Program-made: the position numbers and the translations under genes
The notes under the pieces: generated by a model
The model's input: only the letters and a program-made list of their open reading frames with translations
What the model was told of the DNA's origin: nothing
Databases searched by the model: none
DNA from: Paulinella micropora
Lineage: Eukaryota > Cercozoa > Imbricatea > Euglyphida
Direction of reading: 5' to 3'
Assembly (NCBI GenBank): GCA_009731375.1
Contig: BJOX01000151.1
Span: forward strand, 776,236 to 807,684
DNA length: 31,449 nt
Shown: positions 1 through 10,794 of the stretch, piece by piece
Position numbering within the stretch: position 1 is the stretch's first letter
Layout: each line of letters begins with the position of its first letter

Positions 1-657
<657 letters not shown>

Positions 658-663
658 TCCTCA

Positions 664-851
664 TCTCTCTCTCTCTCTCTCTCTTTCTCTCTGTGTGTGT
701 GTCTCTCTCTCTCTTCTTCTTCTTCTTCTTCTTCTTCTTCTTCTTCTTCTTCTTCTTCTTCTTCTTCTTCTTCTTCTTCTTCTTCTTCTTCTTCTTCTTC
801 TTCTTCTTCTTCTTCTTCTTCTTCTTCTTCTTCTTCTTCTTCTTCTTCTTC
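664..851. repeat. (CT)n then (CTT)n microsatellite
   Basis: CT dinucleotides with a short GT run (664-711) pass into about 46 uninterrupted copies of CTT (712-851). Poly-Ser, poly-Leu and poly-Phe frames are repeat artefacts. Confidence 0.95.
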
Positions 852-1430
852 GTTTTTATTAGATCTTTTATTGAGAGAACAATTTTTACAATCGGACTCA
901 GGGAACGTCCACGTGAAAAGTATAGCTATTAAGTCATACCTTTTTCTAAGTCTCTCTCTCTCTCTCTCTCGTGTTGTCAGTTTTCATGGGTCTCTGCGAG
1001 ACACGCAGCTTGGCTTGCGTCTGTGGTTGGATTGAGGTGCAGTATCTAGTTATGAGTTTGTGAAAGATTTTTGGACACTGAGCCAGATGCAAAAAAGAAC
1101 ACAGGCAATCTAAACTCATTTTTCAAATATTTTCATCAGCCTTTGCACGACCATAAAACAAAACAAAGCAGGATAACATCACAGAAGAAAGAAAGTCAAG
1201 TTTGATTACGTGTTCTTTTTTCGTTTTTTGCTTTTGTCTGTGGAACATTTTTATCTTTGTTTTTGTTGTGTTTGTGGAACGTCCTCCTGTTACCGTCGGC
1301 CCAGCACAAAAAAGGAGGAAAGTTTCGGGAAGTACCCGCAAATTCTAACTGACTCAAAGACCATTTACCAGAGGTTTAGCTATTTTTTAAATCTTCTTAC
1401 ACCTACCAACGTACTGCAATTTAATACTTA
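852..1430. other. Unique, probably host, non-coding DNA
   Basis: The sequence is non-repetitive apart from a short CT run near 950-970. The only open frames are short and look like chance frames, with no recognisable domain. No RNA gene or promoter was identified. It is the only unique flank outside the viral DNA on the left. Confidence 0.5.
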
Positions 1431-1654
<224 letters not shown>

Positions 1655-1872
1655 TGATCATTTATGTTGGATAGACAGGTCTATGTTGTATATTATAAAA
1701 CAAGCATTACAAACATAAAAAACAACATAGGACACATCAAAAACAGACATTCAAATATATCAAACACATAACTTTGTTTTACAAAAAACGACACATGAAG
1801 CACAATAAGAGAGATTTAGACAAAATAACGACAAAAACACCATTTTATTCCATAAAATTATATATATACTTT
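1655..1872. repeat. Foldback element copy A, left half (split by PLV)
   Basis: This matches 26748 onward almost base for base, from TGATCA through the AT-rich tip of the intact palindrome. Small differences are an A for G near 1862 and short indels. The match stops exactly at TACTTT, where the PLV starts; the other half resumes at 23854. The 413-bp palindrome was therefore interrupted by PLV integration. Whether it is a viral telomere or a dispersed host foldback repeat is not settled. Confidence 0.88.
1867..1872. other. 6-bp target site duplication, left
   Basis: TACTTT precedes the element's first bases (AGTAGAAG) and recurs at 23854-23859 directly after its last bases. In the uninterrupted foldback copy TACTTT occurs once, in the tip near 26960. 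A 6-bp duplication is typical of Polinton-type retroviral integrases. Confidence 0.88.
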
Positions 1873-2156
1873 AGTAGAAGATAACCCGTAGTGCGTCGAC
1901 GACTTGTCGTCGCCTTCCTACGGGTTGTAAATAACGAAATAAGCCTTCCTATTAATCTCCCGCAAATCAATACTAAGCGTCAAAACACCAAAATAACAAA
2001 ATCAAATTTTCAAATCAATACAAGCAAACAAAATAAAGAAATCTCTCTTACTCTTTATTTGCTTTTAAATAAAAACAAGAAAAAGTTTAGAATTTTTTTT
2101 TTAGGTTTTTAAATAAAAACGAAATCAATATGAAAGCATAAAACACCCCAAAGAGC
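1873..2156. repeat. PLV left terminal inverted repeat
   Basis: The reverse complement of 23503-23785 matches this stretch almost perfectly, ending at CACCCCAAAGAGC after which the two ends diverge. The outermost ~55 bp form a hairpin: CCCGTAG pairs with CTACGGG around an inner stem CGACGAC-TT-GTCGTCG. Such structured termini are consistent with protein-primed replication of a linear genome, although the terminal protein itself cannot be seen. Confidence 0.92.
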
Positions 2157-2160
2157 CCCC

Positions 2161-2184
2161 AATCTATAATCTAGATTATAGATT
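2161..2184. repeat. 24-bp perfect palindrome next to left TIR
   Basis: A self-complementary run begins AATCTATAATCT and ends with its reverse complement. It lies five bases inside the TIR boundary and ~70 bp upstream of the first gene. It could be a protein-binding site or an extruding cruciform; nothing in the sequence decides which. Confidence 0.75.
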
Positions 2185-2256
2185 TGAGCACTGAGAGAAA
2201 ACAATTGCCTTCTTTTGAATTATCATTTAAGTAATTAAAAACTGACATAATATACA

Positions 2257-2700
2257 ATGAGTAATCACGCGAAGAGAAAAATTACGAAAGGAGGAATATG
2301 TGTAAAGGAAAATGTAGTTGATGTTAGATGGAGAGAAAACGGCGAACAAAAAAGAAAAGTATTTTACATAGGAAAGAAGAAGACAAAGGAAGAAGTAGAA
2401 AAGCAAGCAAGGGAGTTTTACGAAACGGAAGTATTATCAAAATACGAAGAAGATAATAAAAATACGGATTATAAACAATTAACAAAACAAAAGAAGTCAG
2501 AATGGAGAAAGCAAAAGATTAAAGAAAAATATACTTGCGTATGTGGTAAGACTATCGGAATATACGGCAAATACACACACGAAAAATCAGATTTTCATAG
2601 AGATTTCTTCGCGGAGAGAGATGAGATTATGATAGGAGGACATAAAGTTGTCAGAATAATTCGCAGAAATGACGATATAGAAAGATATTATAATAATTAA
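2257..2700 (+). CDS. Putative zinc-finger DNA-binding protein
   Basis: This 147-aa basic protein is the first gene inside the left end. Residues 1-60 carry a Lys/Arg-rich segment resembling short integrase/AP2-like DNA-binding modules (VDVRWRENGEQKRKVFYIGKK). Near residues 92-118 there is a C-x-C-G...H-x5-H pattern (YTCVCGK then THEKSDFH) like a single C2H2-type finger. Such small finger proteins are common in PLVs and large DNA viruses, but the family is not identified with certainty. An AT-rich stretch ending in ATAATATACA lies just before the ATG. Regulation of early genes is an inference only. Confidence 0.7.
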   Translation: MSNHAKRKITKGGICVKENVVDVRWRENGEQKRKVFYIGKKKTKEEVEKQAREFYETEVLSKYEEDNKNTDYKQLTKQKKSEWRKQKIKEKYTCVCGKTIGIYGKYTHEKSDFHRDFFAERDEIMIGGHKVVRIIRRNDDIERYYNN

Positions 2701-2742
2701 TTTTATGTTAAAGAGTAAAATTATATTACTTATAATATAGAT

Positions 2743-2952
2743 ATGGGGAGACACAAGAAATATCTCACACCTGAGGACAAACGAAAGGCTAACTCCGAAA
2801 AGGCTCTCGCATATTATAAGAGAAATAAGGATGAAATTAATCAAAAGAGGAAGGAGCAATTAAAAGAACGAAATAGAAAACTTAAGGAATATGAAGAAAT
2901 GAAGGCGAGAGGAGTATTAAAAAAAACGAAAAATGATTTTTTTATAAAATGA
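2743..2952 (+). CDS. Small Lys-rich YYKRNK-type protein
   Basis: This 69-aa, highly charged, probably helical protein has the signature AxxYYKRNKDEIxxKRKE. The same pattern appears in the element 2 proteins at 28375-28602 (AYYYKNQERIKLLRKE) and 27430-27852 (EYYETNKEKITQRKK). This suggests a shared family across both elements. It follows the preceding gene by 42 bp, with a TATAATATAG-like AT-rich box directly before the ATG. The function is unknown; nucleic-acid binding is a guess from composition. Confidence 0.65.
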   Translation: MGRHKKYLTPEDKRKANSEKALAYYKRNKDEINQKRKEQLKERNRKLKEYEEMKARGVLKKTKNDFFIK

Positions 2953-3039
2953 ATTTCATGTTAAAGGTAAGACAATTTATATATTTTTATATATCGACAA
3001 TTTAATATTTTTCTAATATTTTATATCACCATTGATATA

Positions 3040-5969
3040 ATGCCACCACCCTTACCATCAGCACCAAGACCAAGCGAAAATGTGAGGGAACTATTGAAAA
3101 CTAGAGCACATTTACGCGAAACTAAGACAAGCGAACCAAGACGACGGGAAGTAAAACTTATTGAATTAAGACCAAAGCGAAATAGAACCTTAAATTCATA
3201 TACATACACTCTTAGAAAANNNNNNNNNNACACATACACTCTTAGAAAACTATATGTAAATTTTTATGATATGGATGCGATTGAATTTCATATTATGAGA
3301 GCAGTAAAAGACGCTAGAACCAGAGGTATGACAAACGAAGCAAGTATTCACGTCAAATTTTCTTATAATACGGACATTAATGACGAAAAGTGGTTTAAAT
3401 GGCAAACTTTCAATGCCGTAAAGATAAAGAATGTTGAAAATTTATTTAATGCCATTTATCTATTCAATGAGGAAAATATTGAAGCCAGTGCTAACGGATA
3501 TGACCGATTTATTCATCTTATTAGAATTGAAATTATCCAAGAAAACGGAGGCGGGTGTAATACTTCAGGAAGGGATAAAAAACATAGAACAGATGAAGGA
3601 ATACATATTAATCCACGAAGTAGAGGTAATAATTGTTTCTTTCAAGTCAATAAAAAGATATTAAAATTTGATATTAACAAAAACAAGTGTAATGAAATTA
3701 GAAAAGAATTTAATCTTGAACCTAATTCATTCATACCATTCTCGGTTGGTTTTGAAATATTGAAAAAATATTGTATTGAAGGCAAGTATTTTGAAATAAC
3801 TGATGCGACAACAAAACAAACTTTCAAAAACTTTGAAGACCCTTTAATTACTGCTGATGTGCTTTGTTATCTCAAAGAAAATCATTATTTAGGGTTTATA
3901 ATAAGAAACAAAAAGAAATGCCCCGATTGTTATAAAACATACTTTGATAAACATACTTGTAATGAAGATAGACAATCTTATGTGGATGCGATGTTTAGAA
4001 ACGAGAGAAAATTATTAACTAGATTTGTTGAAATGAAATACAACAATGAAGATGAGGTTTTTCATTACGACCTTGAGACATTTACAAATCAACAAGAATT
4101 ACACACGCCTTATATAGCAGGTTATACAATTTCAGATATTGGTTTTAAATATGTCGCTGGTGATGATTGTATTTCAAAATTAATAGATATTATCTTTGAA
4201 TATGCGGAAGAATTAAAAAACAAAAATCCAGAAGCGACATTATATGTTAATGCTTTTAATGGTAGTAAGTTTGACCACTACTTCCTTCAAAAAGAATTTA
4301 TAAAAAAAAAATAAAAGATACTCCTTTGATTAATAATGGGGCTATTATCTCATTGGAATACAAGAACATAAAATTTTGGGATATGTGTAAGCACACTGAA
4401 GGGAGCCTTAAAAAGAACCTTGAAACATTGGGTTGTAATGTTTTGAAAGGTGATTTTGACCATAGCAAAGCCAAGCGATGGGAAGAGATGGACGAGGAAA
4501 CCAAAAAAGAATGTTTAGTGTATTTAGAAAAGGATGTAATTGGGCTAAAGGAATTACACGACACACTCAACAAACAGACATTTAACGAACATAAAACTAA
4601 TATAACAAAGTTTATCTCTACTTCGTCTCTTACATTCAATTTATGGAAAAAGAAAATTGGCAAAAAATACAAAATCTATCTTCCAAAATTAAAACAAGAA
4701 AGAGATTTTAGAAGAGCGGTATATGGCGCTAGAACTTACCCAAGCAAAAGAAGATTTATCTCTGAGCAATATGAAAAATATAAAAGAGGCGAAATAAGTT
4801 TTGATGAGATTGTTGATTATCTCATTGATGCCGATGTTGTAAGTCTTTATCCAACTGCGATGCTTGAATTATTTATGACGGGCAAAATAATAGAACATGA
4901 CAAACCAACAGAAAAAATGTTGGGTAAATTAGGTATATGGAATGTTGATTACATATCACCAAAAAACCTTTTACACCCGCGAGTGCCATACAGAGATAGC
5001 AAAGGTTGTTTAAAGTGGGAATTAAGGGATATGAAAGACCAATGGCTAACTTCTATAGATATTGAAGATATGATTGAACTTGGATATCAAGTCAAAGTCA
5101 ATCGTGGATATTACACAGAGGGAGCAGAACCAGTATTCAAAGACTACATTTTGGAATTATTCAAGAAAAAACAAAACTCAAAGAAAGGCACTCCACAATA
5201 TCTATTAGCGAAGTTGTTTATGAATGCTTTATACGGGAAGACAATTCAAAGACCGATAAACTCAGTGAGTAAATATATTTCTAAAAATCACGAATACTGG
5301 AAATTCTGGGCTAAACACGTAATAACCGATATTGAAAAATTCAATGACGAACTTTGGCTTATTACAGGAACCCCACGCGACGAACAATTGATAGAAGAAA
5401 AAATTACAAAGCCTACACAATATGGAGCCTTCATATTAGCATACAGCCGACGAATTATGTATAAGTATATGACTGAGGCTAACCCAGACAACAACCAAGA
5501 CAATGACTATTATTATACAGACACAGACAGCATTCAAAGCCATGTAAGAAATATTGAACGGATAAAGAGATCTAGAGATAAAACAATCGGAGGAATGGAT
5601 GATGACCTTGGAACTGGTTGCAAAATAATAAAAGGTTTATGGATAGCACCCAAGTTATATATGTTAGAGTATGTAAAGAAGGATGATAAAGAAACACACT
5701 TCCATTTCAGAGGTAAAGGCTTAGACTTAAAGAAATTAAATCCTGCTTCATATGAATTAATGGACAAGGGTGAAAGCCTAACAAACACGAGAGACTTTAT
5801 AATGAAGAAGATACACACAAGTAGAAACAGCAAACAGCAACACATTGAACACTTTAGTATACAACACCAAAAGAATGTAGTAAAAGTCGTTAATAAATCG
5901 CGATGGTGTGGGAGAAACTTCTACACAGATAATGATAGTATCCCTTACGGATATCAAACGATGTTTTAG
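3040..5969 (+). CDS. Protein-primed family B DNA polymerase (frameshifted)
   Basis: This is a replicative DNA polymerase of the Polinton/adenovirus protein-primed type. The first frame (3040-4314) has a C2HC zinc motif (CPDCYKTYFDKHTC), exonuclease motif I DLET (D344/E346) and motif II around FDHY (D412). The second frame (4326-5969) has exonuclease motif III YLEKD (D70), polymerase motif A DVVSLYP (D170), motif B KLFMNALYGK (K296, N300) and motif C YTDTDS (D399/D401). The two frames are split at an A10 run (4302-4311), where one frame ends and the other continues. A 10-N gap (3220-3229) in the N-terminal part is flanked by an 18-bp repeat. All catalytic motifs are present, so the break is either recent decay or a sequencing error. 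Hairpin H1 begins within the stop codon region. Confidence 0.93.
3220..3229. other. 10-N gap with duplicated flanks
   Basis: The 18 bases before the gap (3202-3219) are repeated directly after it (3232-3249). This is the pattern left when two overlapping contigs are scaffolded instead of merged; the gap is probably spurious. Confidence 0.85.
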
Positions 5970-6009
5970 AATAAGCGAGAGTGAAACGAAACCGCAATTC
6001 TAAAATATC
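5960..6009. repeat. Intergenic hairpin H1
   Basis: Arms GATGTTTTAGAAT and ATTCTAAAATATC pair across a 24-nt purine-rich loop. It overlaps the stop codon of the DNA polymerase gene. The loop resembles the reverse complement of the H4 loop. It is a member of the GATRTTT...AAAYATC hairpin family. Confidence 0.85.
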
Positions 6010-6055
6010 AATTAATTAATTTTTTTCTATAAAATATATACCATATACTATACCA

Positions 6056-6343
6056 ATGACCACCCTCACCAGACTATGTGAGAAGTTTGAGAAACTCTCT
6101 ATTGAAAATAAAAAAGAAACATTTTCTCTTACCGATGTTAAAAAGATAATTAACGACGAAATTCAAATGATTGAAAAGAGAAAGGAAGGCAAGCCAAGGG
6201 ATATTTTTCCATTTGGTAAGTATAAAGGTAAGAAAATTCAAGATGTAGCGGTTATTGACAAACCATACCTTGAATGGGTTATGAAACAGCCGTGGTTTGA
6301 GAAATTTACCGACATTAAAAGTGAAGTAAAAAAATACATTTAA
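6056..6343 (+). CDS. FGKYKG-domain protein 1 (ExoX C-terminal/DUF3820-like)
   Basis: This 95-aa protein has an N-terminal helical segment and a C-terminal module FPFGKYKGKKIQDVA...YLEWVMKQPWF (about residues 55-82). It matches the pattern of the small domain found at the C-terminus of exonuclease X-like proteins and in DUF3820. No nuclease catalytic domain is present, so any enzymatic role is unlikely; protein or nucleic-acid binding is the inference. A second copy of the module lies in the next gene. An AT-rich TATA-like stretch (AAAATATATACC) precedes the start. Confidence 0.75.
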   Translation: MTTLTRLCEKFEKLSIENKKETFSLTDVKKIINDEIQMIEKRKEGKPRDIFPFGKYKGKKIQDVAVIDKPYLEWVMKQPWFEKFTDIKSEVKKYI

Positions 6344-6368
6344 TAAAAATTATTTTGTAGTATATATC

Positions 6369-6809
6369 ATGACTGACCTAAACACCAAACAGGACTACTT
6401 GAATGAAATTGAAAAATGGAACCTTGACAACGAAATAAAAAAGCCAACGATTAAATGGACTAAGCCAGACATTGTATCTTTCTATGAGCAATACAAGCCG
6501 AGGGAGGATAATGTGAAAGTAGTTATCCCATTGGAAAAAATAATTGATGACGAGCCAAGCACCCCATTCAAGGCAACTGATTTGAAAGAGACTGGAATTA
6601 CCGAAATAAAGGCTAATGTAGGCGAAGAGATGGTGAATGCTACATGTACAGAAGAAGGATGTATATTAAAGAAAGATGTTGTTCTTCAATATGGTAAGTA
6701 TAAAAAAATGAAAATTGAAGATGTTGCTAAGATTCATAAACCATACCTTGAATATTTAATTCAACAACCTTATTTTAATAACAAAGATGCGGTAAAAAAA
6801 TATCTCTGA
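6369..6809 (+). CDS. FGKYKG-domain protein 2 with DYLxEIEKW N-terminus
   Basis: This 146-aa paralogue of the preceding gene has a C-terminal module YGKYKKMKIEDVA...YLEYLIQQPYF (about residues 112-140). Its N-terminus (QDYLNEIEKWNLDNEIK) is a separate module that also appears at the start of the small element 2 gene at 31147. It resembles a short helix-turn-helix or SAP-like segment, but that is uncertain. The gene ends at hairpin H2, which starts just before its stop codon. The 25-bp spacing from the upstream gene suggests co-regulation. Confidence 0.75.
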   Translation: MTDLNTKQDYLNEIEKWNLDNEIKKPTIKWTKPDIVSFYEQYKPREDNVKVVIPLEKIIDDEPSTPFKATDLKETGITEIKANVGEEMVNATCTEEGCILKKDVVLQYGKYKKMKIEDVAKIHKPYLEYLIQQPYFNNKDAVKKYL

Positions 6810-6860
6810 TATTCGTAAATCCACACTCCCGCTACCGCTCCCGTGTGTTTTACGAACATC
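6808..6860. repeat. Intergenic hairpin H2
   Basis: Arms GATATTCGTAAA and TTTACGAACATC enclose an inner CACAC/GTGTG stem with a CCCGCTACCGCTCCC-type core. It overlaps the 3' end of the 6369-6809 gene. The core resembles the reverse complement of the H9 core. Confidence 0.85.
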
Positions 6861-6905
6861 GCTTTCAGCTTATTATTTTTTTTATTATTTACTTCACTTT
6901 TGAAC

Positions 6906-7009
6906 GATGTTTATGAATATCTCAAACATGTTTGAGATTGCGAGAATGAGCGTTATGTTGATTTTTATTTAAAATTCAACATTGGATGAAAGCGATGCTC
7001 ATAAATATC
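6906..7009. repeat. Intergenic hairpin H3
   Basis: Outer arms GATGTTTATGA and TCATAAATATC enclose ~80 bases. Inside, 6920-6937 is a perfect TCTCAAAC/GTTTGAGA palindrome, and a second weaker stem has ATGTTGA and TCAACAT. It lies at the 3' end of the convergent minus-strand lectin-like gene. Confidence 0.75.
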
Positions 7010-7014
7010 TATAT

Positions 7015-8251
7015 CTATTGGTCTTCTATGAAGTTAGCGATAATATTGACATTTCCTCCTCCACCAGCAGAGACAGACTTCTGCGTAAAAGTTAACATCA
7101 CTCGGCCATAGGTATATATCATAACTTCTAAGATTGATTTGTTGAGTTGATTGAGAATTTACATATAGTTTAAAAATTGTTGTTCCGTTTGCGATAGCAC
7201 TCGCCTTTGTGTCAGTATCTACAATTGAATACTTAGAATCAACATCTGCAAAACCTGCTCCAGTTAGTGTTCCATTTAATACCATTCTGACAACATTTGA
7301 CTTAGTATCTTCATTTGTAATACTTATCAAAGTGGGATAAACATTTGAATAATTTGCTAAATTAGCACCGCCAACATCAAATAACGCTTTGTTTCTTATA
7401 CTAATAATAGGACTTTCAGTGGTGTTTGCCGCTTTACTTCCTTCCACTTCGTTTGTTATACTTGTGTTTATCGTATTTGTTCCCTCAATGAATAAACTAG
7501 CACTCGCTGTTTTAAGTGATTGTATTCCAGTCTTTGCATCATTTCTAATTACTGCCGTAAAAGGTAATGTTGTATTTCGCAGGCTTACACCATTATTAGC
7601 ATTCGCATACTCAATCATATGAACTAATTGAAATAATCCTGTTATGGGATTTTCAATATAAAACTTAATAGCACCAAACCCAAGATACTGAAATTGAATT
7701 TGAAATACATTTCCTTTGTCCCAATTTAATAAAGGCATAGCATAATTTCCATTGCAAGGGTCGTCCCAGTCTTCTTGGTCAATATAATCTACAGCACCTC
7801 CCGCACAATGTGCAATATTCATTCCTGCTTGATTTTTGTAAAAATAAAATCCATCGTTAAGGTCATTTCCTATTCCAATAAATGAATAGTAATCTTTTGT
7901 ATCATCCGTTGTCCATAGAGCAGTAAAGCGGGCTAGGACACCCATTCCAGTTCTATATTTTATTCTCCTTTTACTTACCAGTCTAGCATCTGCCGTAGCA
8001 TCAGCAGTTGTTTTCAATTCAGCCATATTATTCAAAAATGACACAGACGATTTTGTTTCTGTTTTTGTCCATATCCTAGTATTAATGGTATATGGAAAGA
8101 TTTCTTGTAAAACTGGCGTTAATTGACCTACTACTGATTCGCCAAAAGCGGTTTTTGAATTATTTGTTTCAATATTGCCATCATATCCAACGCTGACATT
8201 TATAAATTCGCCGTCAGGATTTTCTGCGATTAAGTTTCTCTGGTGGGGCAT
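7015..8251 (-). CDS. Putative lectin-like virion surface protein (frameshifted)
   Basis: This protein is about 410 aa and rich in beta-strand-like segments. Its central part (RTGMGVLARFTALWTTDD, then IGIGNDLNDGFYFY) resembles beta-sandwich proteins of phage and algal-virus virions that bind glycans or decorate fibres. No family is assigned with certainty. I take the start at 8251 (ATG CCC CAC) because the frame upstream would need a GTG start inside hairpin H4. Near 7105-7120 a one-base shift changes the reading frame. The frame that continues to a stop at 7015 encodes a Gly-rich tail (VSAGGGGNVN) that looks more natural than the Cys/Trp-rich tail ending at 7034. Its position next to the capsid gene suggests a structural or attachment role. 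Confidence 0.65.
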
Positions 8252-8252
8252 T

Positions 8253-8302
8253 GATATTTTATAATGACGCTCACGTTTCACTCACGCTTATTATAAAATA
8301 TC
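8253..8302. repeat. Intergenic hairpin H4
   Basis: Arms GATATTTTATAAT and ATTATAAAATATC are perfectly complementary, with a GACGCTCACGTTTCACTCACGC loop region. It sits directly upstream of the lectin-like gene's start (8251), in the spacer after the capsid gene. Confidence 0.87.
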
Positions 8303-8341
8303 GTTTTTTTAATATCAAAAAATAAATATTTTACTTTTCAC

Positions 8342-8393
8342 GATATTTGTAAAGCACACGAAAGCGAAGCGAAAGTGTGAATTTACAAATATC
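8342..8393. repeat. Intergenic hairpin H5
   Basis: Arms GATATTTGTAAA and TTTACAAATATC enclose a 25-nt core (8355-8379) that is itself a CACAC/GTGTG hairpin. The core is identical, inverted, to the H6 core at 19845-19869, although the arms differ. It ends at the stop codon of the capsid gene. Confidence 0.9.
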
Positions 8394-9874
8394 TAAGACA
8401 TCAAAATTTCAATTCCCTTAACAAGCACACTTCGTTGAAGAATGGCGAATGTGTAATGGTTAAGATTAGTTATGCCACCACCACTTGCATTAGGACTTGT
8501 AGTTGAAACAAATTCATATCGTCGTTCAGTGTCAAGGCTCAAACCGCTCATCTCATAGCCGTCGGTGTCCTTATCGCACAGCGGGCGGTTATTGTCCCAA
8601 GTTTCTACGTGGAACCAGTTGTAGTGATAGACGTCGCTGTTTAGGATAGCACTTCCCTTCAACTTATCCTTCAAAATCGTATAGTCTTCATTCTCAGATG
8701 TGTCAATGTCAAATTGTTGAAGGCGTTTACCATCAAGTGTTGTATAATAACTAATAATTTTAGCATCTGCCCTGTTGTCATTATCAAAAGAAGTATTAGC
8801 ACTCTCAGTGAAATGAAATGCTGAAGTATAAATACGACGAATTCTTTCACCCTGCGAGCGATTCATCTTAATAACATAATTTTGACTTTGTGTTGAGAGG
8901 CTCTGCTTCCAAGCGATAGGATACTCAATCTTAAATGGAAAGCCTTCACCCGCAATCTTTTGCTGGACACCGAGGATAACATTCGGGTCAGTCTCAACAG
9001 CAAGGAATAGATTTAGGTTAGAGACGATAGCACCAGAGGTCGTAGCGGCAGCACCAGTTGAAATAGAACTCGCATTAGTGCCATAGAATGAAGAGCGGTT
9101 GGTTTCAGCCCAAACAATCCGCAAATCCAAAATTTCATTAAATCCAATAGTCTTATCCAGTTCGAAAATAGTACCAAACAGCATACCCAAAGGAAACTTA
9201 ACATTAATAACAGGGGTAGCAGTATTATCACCACCGCCTTCAAAATACTTAGCCTCCTCGAAAGGAACATTAACAATGCTATAGGTTCCAGCAGTGCTAT
9301 CAGCGAGAGCGGTATCATCGTGGCGACGGGCATTAACAAGAGGCACTTTGTAGTTTGCTTGAACTGCAGCCTTAAGACCTGCTACATCTGCTGCATCAGT
9401 AATTGCCTTTCTTTCTGCTACACTTCCGATTTCAACTTTTCCTGCATTACACTTTTGAAGCATAGCACCGCTAGCCACACCAGCACCATGATTTTCAAGT
9501 GCCATAAATTTTTCATACTTCATTTCTGGTTTCCATATCACCTTAGTGTAGTTCCCCACATGTTGAAGATTACACAGATACTGCCCGCTTCGGCTTCGCA
9601 ATTCAATAGTTTTAATCATAGACAGACAATCCATATAGATACGATTGTAGCGACCCGCACCACCCGCACCAGACGGAGTGTAAGTAAATCGCAACACACT
9701 CCTCGCAAGGTTCAAAGGACGAGTAGGAATTTCAAATGTGTTTTCCATACCACCAGCAGTAGTAAGCGCGACAGGTTGCGAGCCTTCACGGGTGGTAAGT
9801 TTGCTTAATTCATACTTACCAGTGAGTAGTTCCTTAGTCTGATGGACTAATTCTCCTCCGTATTGGACAGGCAT
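8393..9874 (-). CDS. Major capsid protein (double jelly-roll)
   Basis: At 493 aa it has the usual size of a PLV major capsid protein. The N-terminus (MPVQYGGELVHQTKELLTG) and the two beta-rich halves with a central insertion fit the double jelly-roll hexon-like fold. Recognisable parts include a strand-rich segment near residues 48-110 (EIPTRPLNLARSVLRFTY, then LSMIKTIELRSRSG). There is also a central FPLGMLFGTIFELDKTIGF segment and a C-terminal YNWFHVETWDNNRPLCDKD stretch. Trimers would build the icosahedral shell. The frame is intact from ATG to stop, unlike several neighbours. It is preceded on the coding strand by a poly-A run and followed by hairpin H5. The fold assignment is by pattern and context rather than by search. 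Confidence 0.88.
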   Translation of the reverse strand: MPVQYGGELVHQTKELLTGKYELSKLTTREGSQPVALTTAGGMENTFEIPTRPLNLARSVLRFTYTPSGAGGAGRYNRIYMDCLSMIKTIELRSRSGQYLCNLQHVGNYTKVIWKPEMKYEKFMALENHGAGVASGAMLQKCNAGKVEIGSVAERKAITDAADVAGLKAAVQANYKVPLVNARRHDDTALADSTAGTYSIVNVPFEEAKYFEGGGDNTATPVINVKFPLGMLFGTIFELDKTIGFNEILDLRIVWAETNRSSFYGTNASSISTGAAATTSGAIVSNLNLFLAVETDPNVILGVQQKIAGEGFPFKIEYPIAWKQSLSTQSQNYVIKMNRSQGERIRRIYTSAFHFTESANTSFDNDNRADAKIISYYTTLDGKRLQQFDIDTSENEDYTILKDKLKGSAILNSDVYHYNWFHVETWDNNRPLCDKDTDGYEMSGLSLDTERRYEFVSTTSPNASGGGITNLNHYTFAILQRSVLVKGIEILMS

Positions 9875-9960
9875 TTTTTTTTTTTTTTTTGACGTAGCGT
9901 AAATAAACTAATTCACGAGAATATATCTATAGAAAAAATAATTAAATCAAAATTAAAATA

Positions 9961-10773
9961 TCACCTCGCTTTCAACAGATTGAAGAATGAATTAAATAAA
10001 CTAAAGTAATTAGTTTCACGATAAACCAATAATGTCATAACTATTCCCAAACCATTAAGATTTATTGCTTGGTCGTTTTCGTCCGTCAAGTAAAACCTGA
10101 ATACATTGTTTGAACTCGCAGATAATGTTTTCCCGTATTCACTACCAGAGCCGTCATAAATGACAGAACCAAATGGAATTTCGTTGGCAGTGTATATTTC
10201 TTGTAGCACATGATTATCTCCTTCATTCACTAAGTCTGATTGAAGATACAAAGTTTTTTCACCAGTTAGAATAATTACATTTGGCGATTTAATTAAATCA
10301 TTAGCAAAGAAATATGTTGAATTTCTATCAAAACCCATAACCTCGTGAATGCGGGTATCGGCATCAAATATAAACCGCGGTTGAATACCTTTATTCTCTG
10401 ACACACTGAATGTTAATTTGCCGTCCTCTGGTTCTATGTTGGTATTATTACTGGATACAACATAAGTATAATTATTTGGGCTGTCTGCTGATAACACCTC
10501 AGATAGTTTATTTTTTAGATTGTTCATTGTGTAGTTTCCCTCAGGTATCGTAATTAAGGCCTCATATCCGTCTTTGCTAAGTGTAAAGGTATTATATGGT
10601 GAAGCCACAGAGTAATACGACTTCGGCACATAGATATGAAGAATTTTGCAGTGAGTTGGATTGTCTAGTGATTTTAAGTTTATCTCGTGTGTAAAATCTG
10701 AGTCTGTGCCAGTTATTCGGTTTTTGCTATTTATGTAATAGATACCACTACTTCGCCCACCTTTGTATTCCAT
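9961..10773 (-). CDS. Penton (minor capsid) protein
   Basis: This 270-aa protein lies immediately upstream of the capsid gene in transcription order, the usual place for the single jelly-roll penton in PLVs and virophages. Its N-terminus (GIYYINSKNRITGTDSDFTHEI) and the motif KILHIYVPKSYYSV followed by IPEGNYTMNNLKNKLSEVL are typical of this minor capsid family. It would form pentamers at the twelve vertices. The frame is intact. TATAATATACA stands directly before the ATG. Confidence 0.85.
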   Translation of the reverse strand: MEYKGGRSSGIYYINSKNRITGTDSDFTHEINLKSLDNPTHCKILHIYVPKSYYSVASPYNTFTLSKDGYEALITIPEGNYTMNNLKNKLSEVLSADSPNNYTYVVSSNNTNIEPEDGKLTFSVSENKGIQPRFIFDADTRIHEVMGFDRNSTYFFANDLIKSPNVIILTGEKTLYLQSDLVNEGDNHVLQEIYTANEIPFGSVIYDGSGSEYGKTLSASSNNVFRFYLTDENDQAINLNGLGIVMTLLVYRETNYFSLFNSFFNLLKAR

Positions 10774-10794
10774 TGTATATTATACGAATAATTT

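Noticed and set aside
1891-2112. 73-codon frame in the left TIR
   Set aside because: It is low-complexity Asn/Lys/Ile-rich translation of AT-rich repeat; the right TIR does not preserve it as a gene.
1873-2156. CRISPR-like or bacterial origin for the terminal repeats
   Set aside because: The repeats are inverted, occur once at each end and carry a 6-bp target duplication, which is eukaryotic Polinton-type organisation.
9320-9808. 162-codon plus-strand frame inside the capsid gene
   Set aside because: It is a shadow of the intact minus-strand capsid gene with Cys/Ser/His-rich, unnatural composition.
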